Of a stretch of 37,895 bases of DNA, positions 7,228-15,699 are shown in pieces. The translations under genes were made by a program, and so were the position numbers. The notes under the pieces were generated by a model. That model saw nothing but the letters and a program-made list of their open reading frames with translations. It was not told the DNA's origin and searched no databases. The stretch comes from Polaromonas sp. (GTDB taxonomy: Bacteria; Pseudomonadota; Gammaproteobacteria; Burkholderiales; Burkholderiaceae_C): positions 1 to 37,895 of the forward strand of contig JAQGNK010000167.1 of assembly GCA_028291905.1 (NCBI GenBank). The letters run 5' to 3'. Position 1 is the first letter of the stretch; each line of letters starts with the position of its first letter.

Positions 7228-9600
7228 TACGCACCATCAATAATGCCGCCATAAGATTGATGGATGCTGATAGCGCTCCCATATTGGGTCGTGAAGCCCT
7301 GCTGGGGTTGGCAGACTGGCTGGCGAGGCGGGCAAGCAATGCGAGCTCAGAGCGAAACGCAGATATGGATCGGGTTGCCGCTCCAAGCGCGGCGCACTGT
7401 GGTGTGCTGCCTGAGCCAGATCGCCTACCGCCAGTGGCAAGCGGCAGCGCAGTCGAAGGAGGCCAATCATGAACGAAAGCAGCAGTCCATCGTTGCCCCA
7501 TCCCAAGATTTACCGCCATCATCAGGAACGGCTGGCGGTGGTGTACGTGCGCCAATCCACACCCCAGCAGATGACGCGCCATCCCGAGTCGACCCGGCTG
7601 CAGTACGGCCTGGTCGATCGCGCCCTGACGCTGGGCTGGTCGCGAGCAGACGTGCTGGTCATCGATGAAGACCTGGGCAAATCGGGCAGCACCGCCCAGG
7701 GGCGCAGCGGCTTTCAACGGCTTGTGACCGAAGTCAGCCTGAACCGGGTCGGACTGGTGCTGGGCATAGAAATGTCGCGCCTGGCGCGCTCGTGCCGCGA
7801 CTGGTACCAGTTGCTTGAAGTGTGCGGGCTGTTTACCACGCTCATTGGCGACTGGGATGGCGTTTACGATCCGGCGGACTACAACGACCGGCTGCTGCTG
7901 GGCTTGAAGGGCACCATGAGTGAGGCTGAGCTTTACCTGATCAAGCAGCGCATGCTCGCGGGCAAGCGGGCCAAGGCCGAGCGCGGTGAGCTGGGCATGG
8001 CGCTGCCGCGTGGCTACATCCGGCAACCTTCCGGCGAGGTCGCCAAGGATCCCGACGCGCAGGTGCAGGGCACCATCGCGCTGGTCTTCAGTCAGTTCGA
8101 GCGTTTGAACACTATCCACGGCTTGCTGCAGTATCTGGTGCGCCACCAGGTCTTGTTGCCCGATCGGCTGCGCGGGGGTCTGCGCAAGGGCGACCTGCAA
8201 TGGCGCCGACCGAACCGTGCGACGCTGAGCGATCTGCTGCACAACCCGATTTATGCCGGCGCCTATGCTTATGGACGCCGGCCCACCGATCCGCGGCGCT
8301 GCAAGCCTGGGCAACCGGGCACAGGCAGGGTGGTGGCCAGGCCGCTGCAATGGGGCATCTTGCACAGGGACCGCTTGCCCAGCTACATAAGCTGGGAACA
8401 ATACGAGCGCAACTTGCGTCAACTGCAGATGAACAATGCCCAGGGCGCCATCCGCCAGGGACCATCACTACTGTCTGGCCTGCTGATTTGTGGACGCTGC
8501 GGACGGCGCATGGCGCCCAACTATCGCAACAGCGGACACCGTTTGCGTTACGAATGCAATCAGATGGCGACCAGTTACGGCCTGTCGCGGTGCCAGTCGC
8601 TGGTGGGCCGCACGCTCGATGAATTTGTGGCGCAGCAGGTGCTGCGTGCGCTGGAGCCGGCCGCCCTGGAGATCAGCCTGCAGGTGGCCGACCAGATCGA
8701 GGCTGAGCGCGCGCAACTGCAGCAGCACTGGCAGCAGCGCCTGGAGCGGGCGCATTATGAAGTGGAGCGGGCTGCGCGGCAATATCAGTGCGTCGAGCCC
8801 GAACACCGCTTGGTGGCGCGAACGCTGGAGCATCAGTGGGAGGACGCCTTGAATGCCGAGTCAGCGCTCAAGGCTGACTACGAGCGCTTCGTGGCCGAGC
8901 ACCCCTGCCGCCTTTCGGCCGAGCAGCGCGAGGCGATCCGCCGGCTGGCCACGGATATTCCAGCACTCTGGCATGGCGCCTGCACCACCGCGGCCGATCG
9001 CCAGGCCATCGTGCGCCAACTCGTCGAGCGTGTCACAGTCACCGTGCAAGGCGACAGCGAGAAGGTCGATGTCCATATCTGCTGGGCCGGCGGTCACAGC
9101 ACACAAGGAACGCTGACCCGACCGGTCGCGCGGCTCGATCAGCTCAGCTACTATCCCGAACTGACAGCCCGCGTGGCCGCGCTGCACGCCCAAGGGCATG
9201 CGGGCCCTGGTATTGCACGCCTTCTCAACGAGGAGGGTTGGCGGCCGGCCAAGCGGTGCGAGACGTTCAACGCGTCAATGGTCGGCGCCTTGCTAGTGAG
9301 GATGGGACTGCGCACCAGGCATCAAACGCCTGCGACGGTGGTGCAAAGGCAAGGCGATGAATGGACGCTGGGCGAGCTGTCGCACCTGCTGGACATGCCG
9401 CAGCCCACGCTGGTTTCCTGGCTTCGCCGCGGCGAGTTGCAGGCCCGGCAAGTGATGAGTCAGTCCCATCGGCTTTGGCTGGTTCACGCTACGGCCCAGG
9501 ATCTGGCGCGGCTGCAGTCACGGCGAAACGCAGCATCGGCAAAAGCCAATGATGAATTCGCCATTTGAGTGTTACGGAGGTTGTATGGCTGGTAGATCTC
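7228..9600 (+). mobile_element. Single-gene large serine recombinase element inserted in an IS5-type transposase gene
   Basis: The outer flanks are two parts of one transposase gene (minus strand). Removing 7228-9600 joins them into an uninterrupted signature, YCRRNEVERMFRRLK. The two junctions share only the trinucleotide CTC (7225-7227 and 9598-9600; GAG on the gene strand), as expected for serine recombinases, which cross over at a very short core. The element is about 2373 bp and carries one gene (7469-9568) plus about 240 bp of leader and 30 bp of tail. The terminal sequences have only faint inverted similarity (TAC..CCAT-like). No passenger genes are present. The size, single gene and lack of terminal repeats distinguish it from classical insertion sequences. 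Confidence 0.85.
7469..9568 (+). CDS. Large serine recombinase (transposase/integrase of the element)
   Basis: The 699-residue product is a large serine recombinase that should cut and rejoin DNA as a tetramer through a 5'-phosphoserine bond. Domains in order: resolvase-type catalytic domain (residues about 20-170) with the nucleophile Ser30 in VYVRQSTPQQ and the arginine motif SRLARSCRDW; a Recombinase domain (about 190-330); a zinc ribbon with Cys341, Cys344, Cys363 and Cys375; a long coiled coil rich in Glu, Gln and Arg (about 390-480); then two extra C-terminal parts, a helix-turn-helix-like region (about 570-620) and a MerR/excisionase-like segment around GDEWTLGELSHLLDMPQPTL (about 629-665). 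The start is well supported by AAGGAGG a few bases before the ATG. The extra C-terminal DNA-binding-like part is unusual. The frame is intact, so it may be active. Confidence 0.9.
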   Translation: MNESSSPSLPHPKIYRHHQERLAVVYVRQSTPQQMTRHPESTRLQYGLVDRALTLGWSRADVLVIDEDLGKSGSTAQGRSGFQRLVTEVSLNRVGLVLGIEMSRLARSCRDWYQLLEVCGLFTTLIGDWDGVYDPADYNDRLLLGLKGTMSEAELYLIKQRMLAGKRAKAERGELGMALPRGYIRQPSGEVAKDPDAQVQGTIALVFSQFERLNTIHGLLQYLVRHQVLLPDRLRGGLRKGDLQWRRPNRATLSDLLHNPIYAGAYAYGRRPTDPRRCKPGQPGTGRVVARPLQWGILHRDRLPSYISWEQYERNLRQLQMNNAQGAIRQGPSLLSGLLICGRCGRRMAPNYRNSGHRLRYECNQMATSYGLSRCQSLVGRTLDEFVAQQVLRALEPAALEISLQVADQIEAERAQLQQHWQQRLERAHYEVERAARQYQCVEPEHRLVARTLEHQWEDALNAESALKADYERFVAEHPCRLSAEQREAIRRLATDIPALWHGACTTAADRQAIVRQLVERVTVTVQGDSEKVDVHICWAGGHSTQGTLTRPVARLDQLSYYPELTARVAALHAQGHAGPGIARLLNEEGWRPAKRCETFNASMVGALLVRMGLRTRHQTPATVVQRQGDEWTLGELSHLLDMPQPTLVSWLRRGELQARQVMSQSHRLWLVHATAQDLARLQSRRNAASAKANDEFAI

Positions 9601-10040
9601 GACCTCGTTGCGCCTACAGTACAGCGCTTTGTCCAGCTTGCACGGCTGGCGCCGCCGGGGGTTGCACAAAGCCCCGCTGCTGCACCAGCTCGTGCGTGGC
9701 CCTACCCTCGTAGGCACTGTCCATCAGCAAAGCGACTTGGCCGGCTTGCTGCGGCACCAGATGAGGTTGGGGGTCCAGCTGCCCCGACGCTTGCCGATGG
9801 CGCGGGGGCCGTTTTTTGGGCGCCGATGCCGTCCGGTTGCAACTTGATGATAGTGGAGCCCAGCCTCACCGCCTCGATGCGCACGCGCATCAAGGCGCTA
9901 GCGATGCAGCCGTTTCGCGCACTGCATCGAGCACGCCGGCCTTGGGGCCTGCGGCACATGCGCGTGTAGATGCTGTGCCAGCAGCCATTGTGGTCCGGCA
10001 GCGGGCGCCACTTGCAGCCGCTCGACCGGCAACCGGCCAA
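9598..10040 (-). pseudogene. IS5-family transposase, N-terminal and central remnant (frameshifted)
   Basis: Minus-strand reading in three frames gives recognisable IS5-type blocks in order: WHSIYTRM, AGVLDAVRETAAS, GSTIIKLQPDGIGAQK, NGPRAIGKRRGSWTP, then DKALYCRRNEVE at the junction. At least two single-base indels separate these frames (one at the A-run near 9815), so the gene was already decayed or has decayed since insertion. The N-terminal start is not recognisable. Its last codon before the recombinase element is the catalytic GAG. Confidence 0.8.
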
Positions 10041-10065
10041 ACCGCAAAGCCACCGCTGCCGGGCG

Positions 10066-10365
10066 TCACAGCTTCCTGTAGGCGCGCTCCAGTTCAGGCG
10101 CCTTGCTGGTGTCCTTCAGGCCGCCTTCAATGTCCTTGGCCGCCTGCTCGATCATCGGGCTGGTCTGGCCGCTGGTCATGTCGGTGGCTTCATCGCGGTC
10201 ACGGGGCAGCTCCAGCGTCTGCTCGGCCGAGCCGTCGTTGAAGTCAGGCTGCCGGTCGGTCATCGGCTTTTGCGGCTGCGGGTCTTTGGCCGGCTGGCCC
10301 TTGCCGGCGGCAGGCTGCTGGGGGGTATTGGCGGGGGCGGTTCGGGAAGGATTTTCTGGGTTCAT
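10066..10365 (-). CDS. Small disordered hypothetical protein
   Basis: From the ATG at 10365 this reads 99 residues, beginning MNPENPSRTAPAN. The first half is rich in Pro, Gln, Ala and Lys and should be disordered. The second half is acidic and more conserved in style (DRQPDFNDGSAEQTLELPRD, then a helix near IEQAAKDIEGGLKD). No domain was recognised. A longer frame from a GTG at 10446 adds 27 residues of doubtful value; neither start has a well-spaced ribosome-binding site. Small proteins of this composition are, to my recollection, common in Comamonadaceae, which is why I keep it. Confidence 0.6.
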   Translation of the reverse strand: MNPENPSRTAPANTPQQPAAGKGQPAKDPQPQKPMTDRQPDFNDGSAEQTLELPRDRDEATDMTSGQTSPMIEQAAKDIEGGLKDTSKAPELERAYRKL

Positions 10366-10646
10366 GGCCTGACTATCGCCAGCCTGGCCGGGCCCGGCTG
10401 TCAGCCTTCCAAAGATATGGCTGTAGGAAAACCCGGCGATTGGCACGCATTGCCAGCGCGCCGCATCCGGCTGGCCGGCCCAGGCCCAGGCCGCTGCCTT
10501 CGGCGGTCAAGCCTTGGCACCCGCCGCGCACCAGCGATTTCCTACAACTGCCAAAGGCAAGCCCCTGCAGGCGGGCCGCAAGCGGCCGTCGAACACTGAA
10601 CCTGCTTTTTTCACTGTCCTTAACCTTTTGATGCAGGGAGTTTCTT

Positions 10647-11444
10647 ATGCAATATCAAGTCACCGAATGGAGCGGCGCGCTGATGACCTCGCTGGCCTCG
10701 GCCATGGCGCTGCTTTTTAGCGCCATCCCGAAAATTCTCGGCTTCGTGGTCATCATCGTCGTCGGCTGGCTGCTGGCGTCGCTGGTTGAAAAGGCCGTGG
10801 CCGCGCTGCTGCGAACCGTCCGGTTCAATGAACTCGCCAAGCGCTCCGGGCTGGCCGATTTCGTCGGCAAGATGGGCACCGGCACCGATGCCTCGGGCGT
10901 GCTCGGTGGAGTGGTGAAATGGTTCATCCGCCTGATTGCGATGGTCGTGGCCTTCGATGCGCTCGGGCTGCCTGCAGTGTCGGACGTGCTGCGCCAGCTG
11001 CTGCTGTGGCTGCCCAACGTGGTGGTGGCGCTGGTGGTGCTGGTGATCGGCGGGCTGCTGGCCACGGGCCTGGGCAACGTGGTGCGGGCGGCTGCAGCCA
11101 AGAGCGCGCTAGGCAACCCGGACTTTCTGGCACGGGTGGCCTCGGCGCTGGTCTGGGCCTTTGCCGTCGTGGTGGCGGTCAACCAGATCGGCATTGCCAC
11201 GGCGCTGGTCAACACGCTGTTCATGGCGGTGGTGGGCGCGGTGGCGCTGGCGCTGGGCCTGGCGTTTGGTCTGGGCGGGCGCGAGACGGCTGCTGAAATG
11301 GTGCGCGACTGGTACCAGAAAGGCCAGCAGAACAAGGAAAAGATTGCCCGCGCCGCCAACATGGCGGGCAACGACATCTCCAGCACCGCCGCCAACGCCA
11401 GCAGCCCGTCCCAGGGCAGCCGCCGCCATTTTGGAGATGCCTGA
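10647..11444 (+). CDS. cmpX: CmpX-like membrane protein (TM-helix repeat, MscS-related)
   Basis: The 265-residue product has four or five hydrophobic segments: about 22-50 (ILGFVVIIVVGWLLA), 85-110, 120-150 (LPNVVVALVVLVIGG) and two more between 165 and 215, ending in a glycine-rich FGLGGRETAAEMV helix followed by a polar tail. This is the layout of the 'conserved TM helix' proteins such as Pseudomonas CmpX, predicted inner-membrane proteins related to mechanosensitive channels. AGGGAG lies about 6 bases before the ATG at 10647. The polar, Ser/Asn/Ala-rich C-terminus should be cytoplasmic. It converges on dadA with a 75-base gap. Channel activity is not demonstrated for most relatives. Confidence 0.82.
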   Translation: MQYQVTEWSGALMTSLASAMALLFSAIPKILGFVVIIVVGWLLASLVEKAVAALLRTVRFNELAKRSGLADFVGKMGTGTDASGVLGGVVKWFIRLIAMVVAFDALGLPAVSDVLRQLLLWLPNVVVALVVLVIGGLLATGLGNVVRAAAAKSALGNPDFLARVASALVWAFAVVVAVNQIGIATALVNTLFMAVVGAVALALGLAFGLGGRETAAEMVRDWYQKGQQNKEKIARAANMAGNDISSTAANASSPSQGSRRHFGDA

Positions 11445-11519
11445 AAAAATCCCGGCGGGACGCAAGCCAGCCGGTCGCGCCTTGGGTGATGTGGCTGAAG
11501 CCGAGGCTGCGGATCGCGC

Positions 11520-12896
11520 TCAGGCCGGCGACAACCCGCCCTGGCGGCTGGCGCGGCTAATGCCGTAGAAACCGAAGTTCATCCCCGGCATTTCGCCGCT
11601 GATGAGTTCGGCCATGGCCTTGCCGGAGCCGGCGCCGTGGGTCCAGCCCAGCGTGCCGTGGCCGGCGTTCACCCACAGCCCGCCCACCCGGGTCTTGCCG
11701 ATGTACGGGATGTTGGTCGGCGTGGCGGGCCGCAGCCCGGTCCAGAAGCGCGGGTTGCCGCCTTGTTCGGCCAGCCGGGTGTCGCACACGCCGGGCAGCA
11801 CCTCTTCGATGCGCCGGGCCAGCATGTGGCAGCGCGCCCTGGCGACTGGCGTGTCGAGCGACAGGTCGTAGCCGCCGACCTCGATGGTGCCGGCCACCCG
11901 CAAGTCGTCGCCCAGGCGGCTCAGGGCGCACTTGACCTCATCGTCGATCATGCTGACAAAAGGCGCCAGCTCGGGTTTGAGCAGTTTGAAGGTGGCGCTG
12001 TAGCCCTTGCCCGGATAGATCGGCAAATCGACGCCGACGGTGCGCAGCAGCGGCGCGGTGTAGGAGCCGCAGGCTATCACCACCGCGTCGGCCTTCAAGC
12101 GGGTAGTGGGCGCACCGGGTCCAGCTTGTGCATCATTTTTGCCTGCAGCGCTTGCAGTGCGTGCGCGCACAGCTACTGAATCAATAGCATTGCCGGTTTT
12201 TTCAAGCTGCACGATGTCGTGGCTGTAGAGAAAGCGCGCGCCGCGCTCGGCGCAGCGCCGGGCCAGCGACTGGGTGAACACCCGCGCATCGCCGCTTTCG
12301 TCGCTGGCGGTGTAGGTGCCGCCGACGATGCGGTGGGCAAACTGCCCAAGGGCCGGCTCGATCTGCAGCAGCTCGGCGGTGGAGACCAGCCGGCGCGCCA
12401 CGCCGTACTTGCGCATCAGCGCAGCCGCGTCGCCGGCGGTGTCGAATGATTTCTGGTCGGTGTAGTAGTGGGCAATGCCGCGCTCGAGCCGGTGGTAGTC
12501 GATGCCGGTGGCCCGCACCACCTCCTTCAGGGCTTCATGGCTGTAGGCGCCCAGGGCGACGAGCTGCTGCACATTGCGCTCGAAGGCGGCGTCGTTGCAC
12601 TGCGCCAGAAACTGCAGGCCCCAGCGCCACTGCTGCCAGCCCTGGCCGAGCGGAAACTGCGGCCGGAACAAAAGCGGCGCATCGTCGCGGAACATCCACT
12701 TGAGCGCCTTCAGCGGCGCATCCCGGTTGGCCCACGGCTCGCAGTAGCTGACCGAGATCTGCGCGGCATTGGCGAAGCTGGTCTCCAGCGCCGCGTCGGG
12801 CTGGCGATCCACCACCGTGACCTCGTGCCCGCGCTCGAGCAGATGCCAGGCGGTGCTGACGCCGATGATGCCCGCGCCCAAGACCACTACGTTCAT
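11520..12896 (-). CDS. dadA: D-amino acid dehydrogenase small subunit type
   Basis: DadA is a membrane-associated FAD enzyme that oxidises D-amino acids such as D-alanine to 2-oxo acids, feeding electrons to quinones. The N-terminus MNVVVLGAGIIGVSTAWHLL carries the GxGxxG dinucleotide fold, followed by ETSFANAAQIS and, later, IYPGKGYSATF and ARPATPTNIPYIG-like blocks typical of DadA. Length is 458, against about 432 in E. coli. The surplus is explained by a segment near residues 235-258 (gene bases 12141-12189) whose DNA is a copy of repeat A, translated without breaking the frame. The C-terminal tail is also unlike the usual one. The gene is divergent from the ArgP-type regulator at 13004, with 107 bases between them. 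Confidence 0.88.
   Translation of the reverse strand: MNVVVLGAGIIGVSTAWHLLERGHEVTVVDRQPDAALETSFANAAQISVSYCEPWANRDAPLKALKWMFRDDAPLLFRPQFPLGQGWQQWRWGLQFLAQCNDAAFERNVQQLVALGAYSHEALKEVVRATGIDYHRLERGIAHYYTDQKSFDTAGDAAALMRKYGVARRLVSTAELLQIEPALGQFAHRIVGGTYTASDESGDARVFTQSLARRCAERGARFLYSHDIVQLEKTGNAIDSVAVRARTASAAGKNDAQAGPGAPTTRLKADAVVIACGSYTAPLLRTVGVDLPIYPGKGYSATFKLLKPELAPFVSMIDDEVKCALSRLGDDLRVAGTIEVGGYDLSLDTPVARARCHMLARRIEEVLPGVCDTRLAEQGGNPRFWTGLRPATPTNIPYIGKTRVGGLWVNAGHGTLGWTHGAGSGKAMAELISGEMPGMNFGFYGISRASRQGGLSPA
12141..12189 (+). repeat. Repeat family A copy inside dadA
   Basis: GCTACTGAATCAATAGC at 12172-12188 is identical to the core at 27367-27383, and ACAGCTAC...AATAGCATT with the preceding GCGC-rich arm matches the copy at 27277-27326. 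The copy lies wholly within the coding frame of dadA. Confidence 0.82.
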
Positions 12897-13003
12897 GACA
12901 GTTCCTTTTTAGAAATTCAAGTGTGCAGCAGCGCGGCGCTGTTGACGCGTCAAATTAAACTGTCAGCAAAAACATCAGAATCCCTAATACTGGAGCGCCT
13001 TAC

Positions 13004-13918
13004 ATGAGCACTTTTGACCCGGATGCGCTGGAATGCCTGGCCGCCATCGTGGAGGAGGGGGGGTTCGAGCGAGCCGCCCAGCGCCTGTCGATCACCCAGT
13101 CGGCGGTGTCGCAGCGGCTGCGCGCGCTGGAGGCGCAGGTCGGCACGGTGCTGATCGTGCGCAGCCGCCCGCTCAAGGCGACCTCGGCCGGCCAGCTGCT
13201 GCTCAAGCACACCAAGATGCTGCGCCTGCTGCGCGCCGACCTGGAGCGCGACCTCAAGGAGCTGGCGCCCAGCTCGCTGCGCGGCGCCCGCGAGGAGGAG
13301 CGCATCTCGATAGCCATCAATGCCGACAGCATCGCCACCTGGGCGCTGCCGGCGCTGACCGCTCTGGCAGTGCAGGGCCTGCCGATGGAAATCATCACCG
13401 ACGACCAGGACTTCACCCAGGAATGGCTGCGCCAGGGCCAGGTGCTGGGCTGCGTCACCACGCTGAAGCAGGCGCTGCGCGGCTGCAAGGTGGTGGCGCT
13501 CGGTGCGATGGACTATGTGGCCGTCGCCACGCCGGCGCTGGCGCGGGAGCGGCTGGGCGGCGAGGCGCTGACGGCGCACAACTTTCGCAGCATCCCGTTC
13601 GTCGCCTTCAACCGCAAGGACGACATGCAAAGCGAGTTCGTCGGCAAGGCCTTTGGCCTGAAGCGGGTGGCGCTCAACCAGCTGTTCGTGCCCTCGTCGG
13701 AAGGGCAGGTGCGCGCCGTGCAGGCGGGATGGGGCGCCAGCGTGCTGCCGCGCCTGCTGACGCAGGAGCTGATCGACCAGGGGCTGCTGGTCAATCTGGT
13801 GCCCGCCCATGCCCTGCCGATTCAGCTCTACTGGCACTGCTGGAACCTGGAGTCCGAAGTGCTCGACACCCTGACCAGCGCGCTCAAGCAGTCGGCCGCG
13901 CAATTTCTCCGGCCCTGA
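13004..13918 (+). CDS. argP: LysR-family regulator, ArgP/LysG type
   Basis: The 304-residue product has an N-terminal winged helix-turn-helix with GFERAAQRLSITQSAVSQR (residues 20-38), nearly the ArgP signature, and the ArgP-specific INADSIATWALPAL stretch at the start of the effector domain (about 104-117). ArgP/LysG proteins bind lysine or arginine and usually activate the exporter genes argO/lysE; no exporter is adjacent here. Instead the gene is divergent from dadA and 118 bases upstream of a LivK-type binding protein, so it may control either. A decayed second copy of its C-terminus lies near 15455-15573. Start ATG at 13004. Confidence 0.87.
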   Translation: MSTFDPDALECLAAIVEEGGFERAAQRLSITQSAVSQRLRALEAQVGTVLIVRSRPLKATSAGQLLLKHTKMLRLLRADLERDLKELAPSSLRGAREEERISIAINADSIATWALPALTALAVQGLPMEIITDDQDFTQEWLRQGQVLGCVTTLKQALRGCKVVALGAMDYVAVATPALARERLGGEALTAHNFRSIPFVAFNRKDDMQSEFVGKAFGLKRVALNQLFVPSSEGQVRAVQAGWGASVLPRLLTQELIDQGLLVNLVPAHALPIQLYWHCWNLESEVLDTLTSALKQSAAQFLRP

Positions 13919-13957
13919 TGCGTTTTGCGATGCTAAACAAATTGGAAATTGGCTTTT

Positions 13958-13977
13958 TACGTAAGGGTACGTAAGGG
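13958..13977 (+). promoter_or_regulatory. Tandem TACGTAAGGG repeat upstream of the LivK-type gene
   Basis: TACGTAAGGG occurs twice head to tail, 59 bases before the ATG at 14037. Each unit contains the palindrome TACGTA. Two copies one helical turn apart (10 bp) suggest a protein-binding site or a promoter-associated element; no regulator can be assigned. Confidence 0.4.
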
Positions 13978-14036
13978 AAAGCACCGGACGCTTTTGCGCT
14001 AGGACGCGTATTCTGGCCCGAACCAGGAGACACATC

Positions 14037-15287
14037 ATGTCAGCTTTGTTACGTTATATCCATTTTGGCGCTGCACTCACTTTGTCCGGCGTTCTGGCGG
14101 CGGCCTTTCCCGCGCTGGCCCAGACCGCGCCCGCCAGCGCCGCGTTGCCCGATCCGCAGGCCAGAAGCAGCCTGAAAATTGGTGTGATCGGCCCGTTCAC
14201 CGGCCCCTCCGCCGACTTCGGGCTGCCCATGCTCAACGGCATCCAGCAGGCGGTCGACGAGATCAACGCAGTGGGCGGCTACCTGGGCCGCCAGCTTGAA
14301 ATCGTACGCAAGGACGACCAGGCCAATCCGGAGGTCGGCCTGAAAATGTCGCAGGAACTGGTCGCGGAAAAAGTCGTGGCGACCATCGGCTTCTGCAACA
14401 CAGGCGTGGCCATGAAGTCCCTGCAAGTCTTCCAGGATGCCCAAAATCCGCTAATTGTTCCCTGCGCGACCGGCACGCCTGTCACGTCGGCCTATGCGCC
14501 CGCCCAAAGCTATATTTTCCGTACCTCGGCGCCCGACTCGATCCAGGCGCCGTTTGTCGTGCAGGACATCCTCAAGCGCGGCTGGAACCAGGTGGCCGTG
14601 TTTGCCGACACCAGCGGCTACGGAGAAGCGGGGCTGAAGGACGTCGAAAAGGCATTGCTGGCGAAAAACCTCACGCCGGTGCATGTCTCGCGTTTCCCCC
14701 TGGGCGTCAAGGATCTTTCCGAAGAGCTGAAGGCAGCCCGCGCAGCCGGCGCCAACGTCGTGTTCAGCTACACCGTCGGCCCTGAGAATGCCGTCATCGC
14801 GCGCGGCCGCCAGGCGCTGAACTGGAAAGTGCCGCAGGTCGGCGCATGGACGCTGTCCTTTCCGTTCTTCATTGATGGCGGCAAGGAAGCCGCCGAGGGC
14901 TCGCTGATGGCCCAGACCTTCATCGCCGAGCCCAGCAACGAGCGGCGCGCCTCCTTCCTGACCAGCTATGCGCGCAAGTTCAAGGTCAAGAGGATTCCGG
15001 TCCCGATGGCTGCGGCGCAGGGTTACGACGCGGTTTACATACTGGTCTATGCCCTGAACGGCATACGCAACGGCAACCTGAGCGGGCCGTCGGTCAAGAC
15101 GGCGCTTGAAACCAAGAACCGCACCTACTACGGCGTTGTCGCCACGTATGACCAGCCCTTCAGCAGCAAGGACAAAGACGCCATGACCGAAAACATGCTC
15201 GTGATGGGCATGGTCAAAAATAGCGCCATCACCTTTGCCTACCCCGAGGATGCCAAGCGCAACCTGTTCGTGCAGCGCAAGCAATAA
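14037..15287 (+). CDS. Periplasmic branched-chain-type amino acid binding protein (LivK-like)
   Basis: The 416-residue product starts with a signal peptide (basic start, hydrophobic 10-25, likely cleavage after ALA near residue 29) and continues with KIGVIGPFTGPSADFGLPMLNGIQQAVDEINAVGG-type sequence, the type I periplasmic binding fold of ABC importers for branched-chain amino acids, amides or aromatic acids. GGAG stands a few bases before the ATG. No permease or ATPase genes follow, so it is an orphan receptor or works with components encoded elsewhere. The C-terminal end, NLFVQRKQ, has a decayed duplicate at 15745-15761. Ligand unknown; link to the upstream regulator is inferred from adjacency. 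Confidence 0.88.
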   Translation: MSALLRYIHFGAALTLSGVLAAAFPALAQTAPASAALPDPQARSSLKIGVIGPFTGPSADFGLPMLNGIQQAVDEINAVGGYLGRQLEIVRKDDQANPEVGLKMSQELVAEKVVATIGFCNTGVAMKSLQVFQDAQNPLIVPCATGTPVTSAYAPAQSYIFRTSAPDSIQAPFVVQDILKRGWNQVAVFADTSGYGEAGLKDVEKALLAKNLTPVHVSRFPLGVKDLSEELKAARAAGANVVFSYTVGPENAVIARGRQALNWKVPQVGAWTLSFPFFIDGGKEAAEGSLMAQTFIAEPSNERRASFLTSYARKFKVKRIPVPMAAAQGYDAVYILVYALNGIRNGNLSGPSVKTALETKNRTYYGVVATYDQPFSSKDKDAMTENMLVMGMVKNSAITFAYPEDAKRNLFVQRKQ

Positions 15288-15322
15288 GTCCGCTTGACAG
15301 GGCCGGCCAACCCTTCCGCTCA

Positions 15323-15340
15323 GGCTGGCCATGGCCAGCC
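15323..15340 (+). terminator. Perfect 18-bp palindrome after LivK-type gene
   Basis: GGCTGGCCATGGCCAGCC is fully self-complementary and lies 35 bases after the stop codon. It could form a hairpin that helps end transcription, but no T-run follows. Confidence 0.3.
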
Positions 15341-15454
15341 ACCACTGCCGGCTGGCGACTGCTTCTGGGCAGTGCGCGGCAGGCAAGGGCTCATGCACCC
15401 CATGAAGCCCACCTAATCCCGCCCTGCTGATTCGTTCGGTCTTTGCACACGGCC

Positions 15455-15573
15455 GGGGCCGCCGGGGGCTGATCGTGCGGGGGCTGGCAGCCCGCTTGGC
15501 GCCGGCCCCCGCCCTGCCGATTGAGCTCTGCCGGCATTGCTGGAGGCTGGCCTTCGACATGCCGGCCACCTGA
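15455..15573 (+). pseudogene. Remnant of a second ArgP-type regulator (C-terminus only)
   Basis: Bases 15511-15550 match 13811-13850 of the intact regulator at 34 of 40 positions, and the frame reads LAPAPALPIELCRHCW compared with LVPAHALPIQLYWHCW, ending at TGA 15571-15573. Similarity fades upstream of about 15455. This is a leftover of a duplicated or related gene. Confidence 0.7.
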
Positions 15574-15699
15574 TGCGCCGGCCCCGCCGCGAGCACCTCC
15601 CCGACAGTGGCGGGTTTCTCAGGAATGGTTTTTCAGGCAACTGTTTCTATACTCAGCCGCAGCGGAAAAAATGACGCCTTCATGCTTCACCGCACTCGA

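Noticed and set aside
7175-8422. A 415-codon minus-strand open frame across the recombinase and the IS5 remnant
   Set aside because: Antisense to the recombinase catalytic region and crosses the element boundary; no domain.
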